Below, piece by piece: positions 5,515 to 7,812 of a stretch of DNA of 7,812 nt. The stretch comes from Planococcaceae bacterium UBA3370. GTDB taxonomy: Bacteria > Bacillota > Bacilli > Bacillales_A > Planococcaceae. Within the stretch, counting starts at the first letter, position 1. Every line of letters starts with the position of its first letter. The DNA is taken from contig DEQI01000033.1 of assembly GCA_002360295.1 (NCBI GenBank), positions 1 to 7,812 on the forward strand, written 5' to 3'. The notes under the pieces were generated by a model. That model ran no database searches. It was given only the letters and a program-made list of their open reading frames with translations, and had not been told where the DNA came from. The position numbers were made by a program, and so were the translations under genes.

Positions 5515-7572
5515 TCAGCTTAGCACTTCATTTTCATGGAAAGCAAGAAAATTTCTTTGCATAAATTGATTGAACCATGGCATTACCTGTTCTGGATTGA
5601 GTGGCTTGGCAAAATAATAACCTTGAATAATGGCCTTTTTACAATACTTTTTTAAGAATTGAACTTGATCTGATGTTTCGACACCTTCAATGACAATATT
5701 TAATTGCAATGATTCTCCGATAGCTACGATTCCTCGTAATATGGAAGCATCTTTTGACGAATCGGGCACATCATCGATAAATGATTTATCAATTTTCAAC
5801 GTTGATATATGCATTTTTTTTAAATAGGATAACGAAGATACACCCGTTCCAAAATCATCAAGTGCTACAGAATATCCTTTATTTCGAAACAATTCGACTG
5901 AACGACTGGCTTCTTCTACATTGTTAACAAAGCTCGTTTCTGTTATTTCGAGTTCTATTTGATTCGGTAAAACACCGTATTTACATATTGATTTATCGAG
6001 TACATCCACTAAATTTTGCGATGTCACATAAATACCAGGGATATTAATCGAAATATGTTGAAAATGTAGGTTTTGTTTTTGCCAAGCTACTATTTGTTGA
6101 CATACTTTTTCTATAATCCAATCCGTTACAAGCTGAATTTTATTCGTTTTTTCTAATATCGGAATAAACACAGCAGGACTAATAAAACCATGTTTGGAAT
6201 GCTGCCAACGTATTAATGTTTCAAATCCTATTACTGTATTATCAAATGTATTAATTTTTGGCTGATATACTAGAAATAATTCATTTTGCTTTAATGCCTT
6301 GACAATATCCTGTTCTAGCTCCTCTTCAAATGCAGAGCTATGGATTTTTTCATCATAAACAATTACTTGTCGTTTATAAAATGGCGTCTTTTTTAACACA
6401 ATTGACGCATAATCATATAGCTTTGTAGCATCTACATCATCCTTAGCCTGCACTATAGCACACGCAGCAGATATCGGCAGTCGCTCTGAATATACGTGAA
6501 AAGGATATTCAAATGATTTCGCTAAATCTTCCATAATGCTTTCAAATAACGGATTTCTTGTAGTCGTTGCAATTACTAGCTGGTCTTGTGATATACGATA
6601 CACATCCGTATCATTCGATTTAAGTTCTAAAAATTTCGTAGCTACTAATTTAATAAATGCCTCTCCATAAACATAGCCAAACTGCTGTATAATACTAGTC
6701 CATTCGTTAAAATGCCATACTGCAATTTGTCTATACTGTTTTTTCGCTAATCGTTTTTCAAAAATATTAAAATTAGGCAAATGAGTATGCGGATCGTAAT
6801 TTTTCGCACGGTATTCAACATACTTATCTGCAAAAATAGCAAGAATTAACAGGCTGACTAAAATAAATAAAACGATGGTCAACTCAAAGGAAAGCGTATA
6901 TCGATTTTCTTTTCGAATCACTTCCACAGGTATTTCTGTATTTTTTAATACATAAAAATTCATCGAGAACATCGCAATATAATGAGTCAAAGATATACAT
7001 ATTCCTGTAATTGTGCCCATAATGACACGAACAAAACCGTTTTGCATATAGGAATAAAAGCCGCAAAAGGCAAAAAATGATATAAACGATGTTAATACAG
7101 CTATAATCAAACCTACTATGTTATATGTATGCATGATTTCTACTTCCATTGATGCCATGCCTATAAAATGCATAGAACAAACACCTAAGCCCATAAGTAA
7201 ACTACTATATACTAAACCTTTAAAAGAGGTTCCTTTTTGGCTCACAAAATAAAAGGCCAAAAAAGATGCGAGCATAGCCGGAATAATAGAAACTACGGTT
7301 AAAAGTATGTTGTATTCAATTTTTATCGGTAAAGCAAAGGCGAGCATTCCTAAATAATGAAGTGACCAAATGCCAAACCCCATTGCTACTGACGCTAATA
7401 CAAACCAAATGTACCGATTAAAAAAACTATCGTTGTTTGCCCGTTGATTCATTAGGATGGCTGTATAGGAAGAAATACATACAAATAAAACAGATAAAAA
7501 CACTAATAACATTTCATATTCGCCATAAATTTTTGTATATTCTTCACTTATAGCCGTTGTATGTAAATGCAT
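5515..7572 (-). CDS. MHYT - degenerate GGDEF - EAL membrane protein, probable c-di-GMP phosphodiesterase
   Basis: Seen: 685 residues from the ATG at 7572, chosen because GGAGGT lies 7 nt upstream; an in-frame TTG at 7614 lacks such a site. Residues about 21-248 form seven membrane helices with three MHYT-type motifs (SLHYLGM, SMHFIGM, LTHYIAM; His 72, 135, 197). A GGDEF-like domain follows (about 251-406), but the signature is replaced by SQDQL (328-332), so cyclase activity is not expected. The EAL domain (about 420-675) keeps ETL (451-453), N510, EITE (542-545), DDFGTG (572-577), K593 and D595 in LKID, E629 and E632 in EGVE and Q650, the set needed for metal and c-di-GMP binding. Known of the family: MHYT is proposed to sense a diatomic gas or redox state through bound copper, and EAL hydrolyses c-di-GMP to pGpG. 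Inferred: a membrane sensor lowering c-di-GMP, with the GGDEF remnant as a possible allosteric part. The signal is unknown. It appears monocistronic. Confidence 0.93.
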   Translation of the reverse strand: MHLHTTAISEEYTKIYGEYEMLLVFLSVLFVCISSYTAILMNQRANNDSFFNRYIWFVLASVAMGFGIWSLHYLGMLAFALPIKIEYNILLTVVSIIPAMLASFLAFYFVSQKGTSFKGLVYSSLLMGLGVCSMHFIGMASMEVEIMHTYNIVGLIIAVLTSFISFFAFCGFYSYMQNGFVRVIMGTITGICISLTHYIAMFSMNFYVLKNTEIPVEVIRKENRYTLSFELTIVLFILVSLLILAIFADKYVEYRAKNYDPHTHLPNFNIFEKRLAKKQYRQIAVWHFNEWTSIIQQFGYVYGEAFIKLVATKFLELKSNDTDVYRISQDQLVIATTTRNPLFESIMEDLAKSFEYPFHVYSERLPISAACAIVQAKDDVDATKLYDYASIVLKKTPFYKRQVIVYDEKIHSSAFEEELEQDIVKALKQNELFLVYQPKINTFDNTVIGFETLIRWQHSKHGFISPAVFIPILEKTNKIQLVTDWIIEKVCQQIVAWQKQNLHFQHISINIPGIYVTSQNLVDVLDKSICKYGVLPNQIELEITETSFVNNVEEASRSVELFRNKGYSVALDDFGTGVSSLSYLKKMHISTLKIDKSFIDDVPDSSKDASILRGIVAIGESLQLNIVIEGVETSDQVQFLKKYCKKAIIQGYYFAKPLNPEQVMPWFNQFMQRNFLAFHENEVLS

Positions 7573-7588
7573 AAATGAGACCTCCATG

Positions 7589-7606
7589 TCAAATGAATCA
7601 AATGAA
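7589..7606. repeat. Tandem 9 bp repeat in the MHYT/EAL leader
   Basis: TCAAATGAA occurs twice head to tail (7589-7597 and 7598-7606), directly upstream of the ribosome binding site of the MHYT/EAL gene. A related stretch (TCAAATGAATTAAATGAT) occurs at about 2443-2460 between alaS and ireB. The elements are AT-rich and short, so chance or replication slippage is possible. Confidence 0.4.
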
Positions 7607-7667
7607 CTACACAAACGTAATTCAGTTTATATGAAAAATTTATAAAATACAAATCCAACCAATTAAT

Positions 7668-7709
7668 TGATCATTTAGAAAAGGAAAATATCCGAATGAT
7701 GATCATTTA
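7668..7709. repeat. Repeated 10 bp element with palindromic TGATCA core
   Basis: TGATCATTTA occurs at 7668-7677 and again at 7700-7709 in the same orientation, 32 bp apart, about three turns of the helix. Each copy holds the palindrome TGATCA. They lie in the gap between the upstream terminator and the MHYT/EAL gene, where a regulator could bind. I see no convincing SigA promoter in this gap (7586-7750): several AT-rich -10-like boxes have no matching -35. Confidence 0.4.
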
Positions 7710-7750
7710 TGGATTAACAATTTTATCATAAAAAATCTTATTTTCACTAA

Positions 7751-7804
7751 AAATAAAAAAAAAACTGCTCGTTAGTAAAAATAAACATACTAAAGAGACA
7801 GTTT
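7751..7804 (-). terminator. Strong intrinsic terminator for an upstream gene outside the window
   Basis: Arms AAACTG with CAGTTT, CTC with GAG, and TTAGTA with TACTAA give a 15 bp stem with minor bulges (7762-7804) around a 10 nt A-rich loop. In the minus direction the stem runs into ten T residues (7764-7755). On the plus strand it is followed by CTTTTTAA, so it may work both ways. It isolates the MHYT/EAL gene from whatever lies beyond the right edge. Confidence 0.88.
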
Positions 7805-7812
7805 CTTTTTAA

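Noticed and set aside
6884..7066. Second minus-strand frame inside the MHYT domain.
   Set aside because: It is an out-of-frame shadow of membrane-helix codons within the larger gene, without a ribosome binding site.
5573..7614. Longer MHYT/EAL protein starting at the in-frame TTG at 7614.
   Set aside because: No ribosome binding site precedes the TTG, while the ATG at 7572 has GGAGGT at 7 nt. The extra 14 residues are encoded by the tandem TCAAATGAA repeat.

Overview
The window reads as chromosome from a low-GC, Gram-positive Bacillota, most likely Bacillales. The basis is the AT-rich sequence, strong AGGAGG-type ribosome binding sites, a T-box leader on alaS, and the Firmicutes gene order alaS - ireB/reoM - ruvX/yrrK - DUF1292 (yrzB) - mltG/yrrL. 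A Planococcaceae member such as Lysinibacillus or Solibacillus is my guess from protein character only. Every supported gene lies on the minus strand, so transcription runs from high to low coordinates.

Layout in transcription order. 7615-7812: intergenic, with a strong hairpin terminator for an upstream gene outside the window and a short repeated palindromic element. 5515-7572: a seven-helix MHYT sensor joined to a degenerate GGDEF domain and an intact EAL domain, a probable membrane-bound c-di-GMP phosphodiesterase. 5170-5514: a consensus promoter and an alanine-specific T-box riboswitch with its terminator. 2512-5169: alaS, alanyl-tRNA synthetase. 2371-2511: a spacer with a candidate internal promoter and a hairpin. 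2098-2370: ireB/reoM, starting at TTG. 1685-2101: ruvX, overlapping ireB by 4 bases. 1303-1593: a single-domain DUF1292 protein. 702-1220: a second DUF1292 protein holding two tandem copies of the domain, followed by a strong terminator. 1-591: the N-terminal part of mltG with its own promoter, cut by the window edge.

Functional picture. The T-box adjusts alaS expression to the charging of tRNA-Ala. Downstream of alaS is a compact housekeeping block: IreB/ReoM (Ser/Thr-kinase-controlled regulator of peptidoglycan precursor synthesis), RuvX (RNase H-fold nuclease of 16S rRNA maturation or Holliday junctions), acidic DUF1292 proteins of unknown role, and MltG (lytic transglycosylase that ends nascent glycan strands). 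The EAL gene has no terminator of its own; its stop codon lies 7 bp from the alaS promoter.

Most of the window is conserved core genome, and I see no mobile element, CRISPR array, tRNA or rRNA. The least ordinary feature is the expansion of DUF1292 to three domain copies in two adjacent genes, with a terminator-like hairpin directly before the ribosome binding site of the tandem copy. I found no clear sign of a wholly new multi-gene system.
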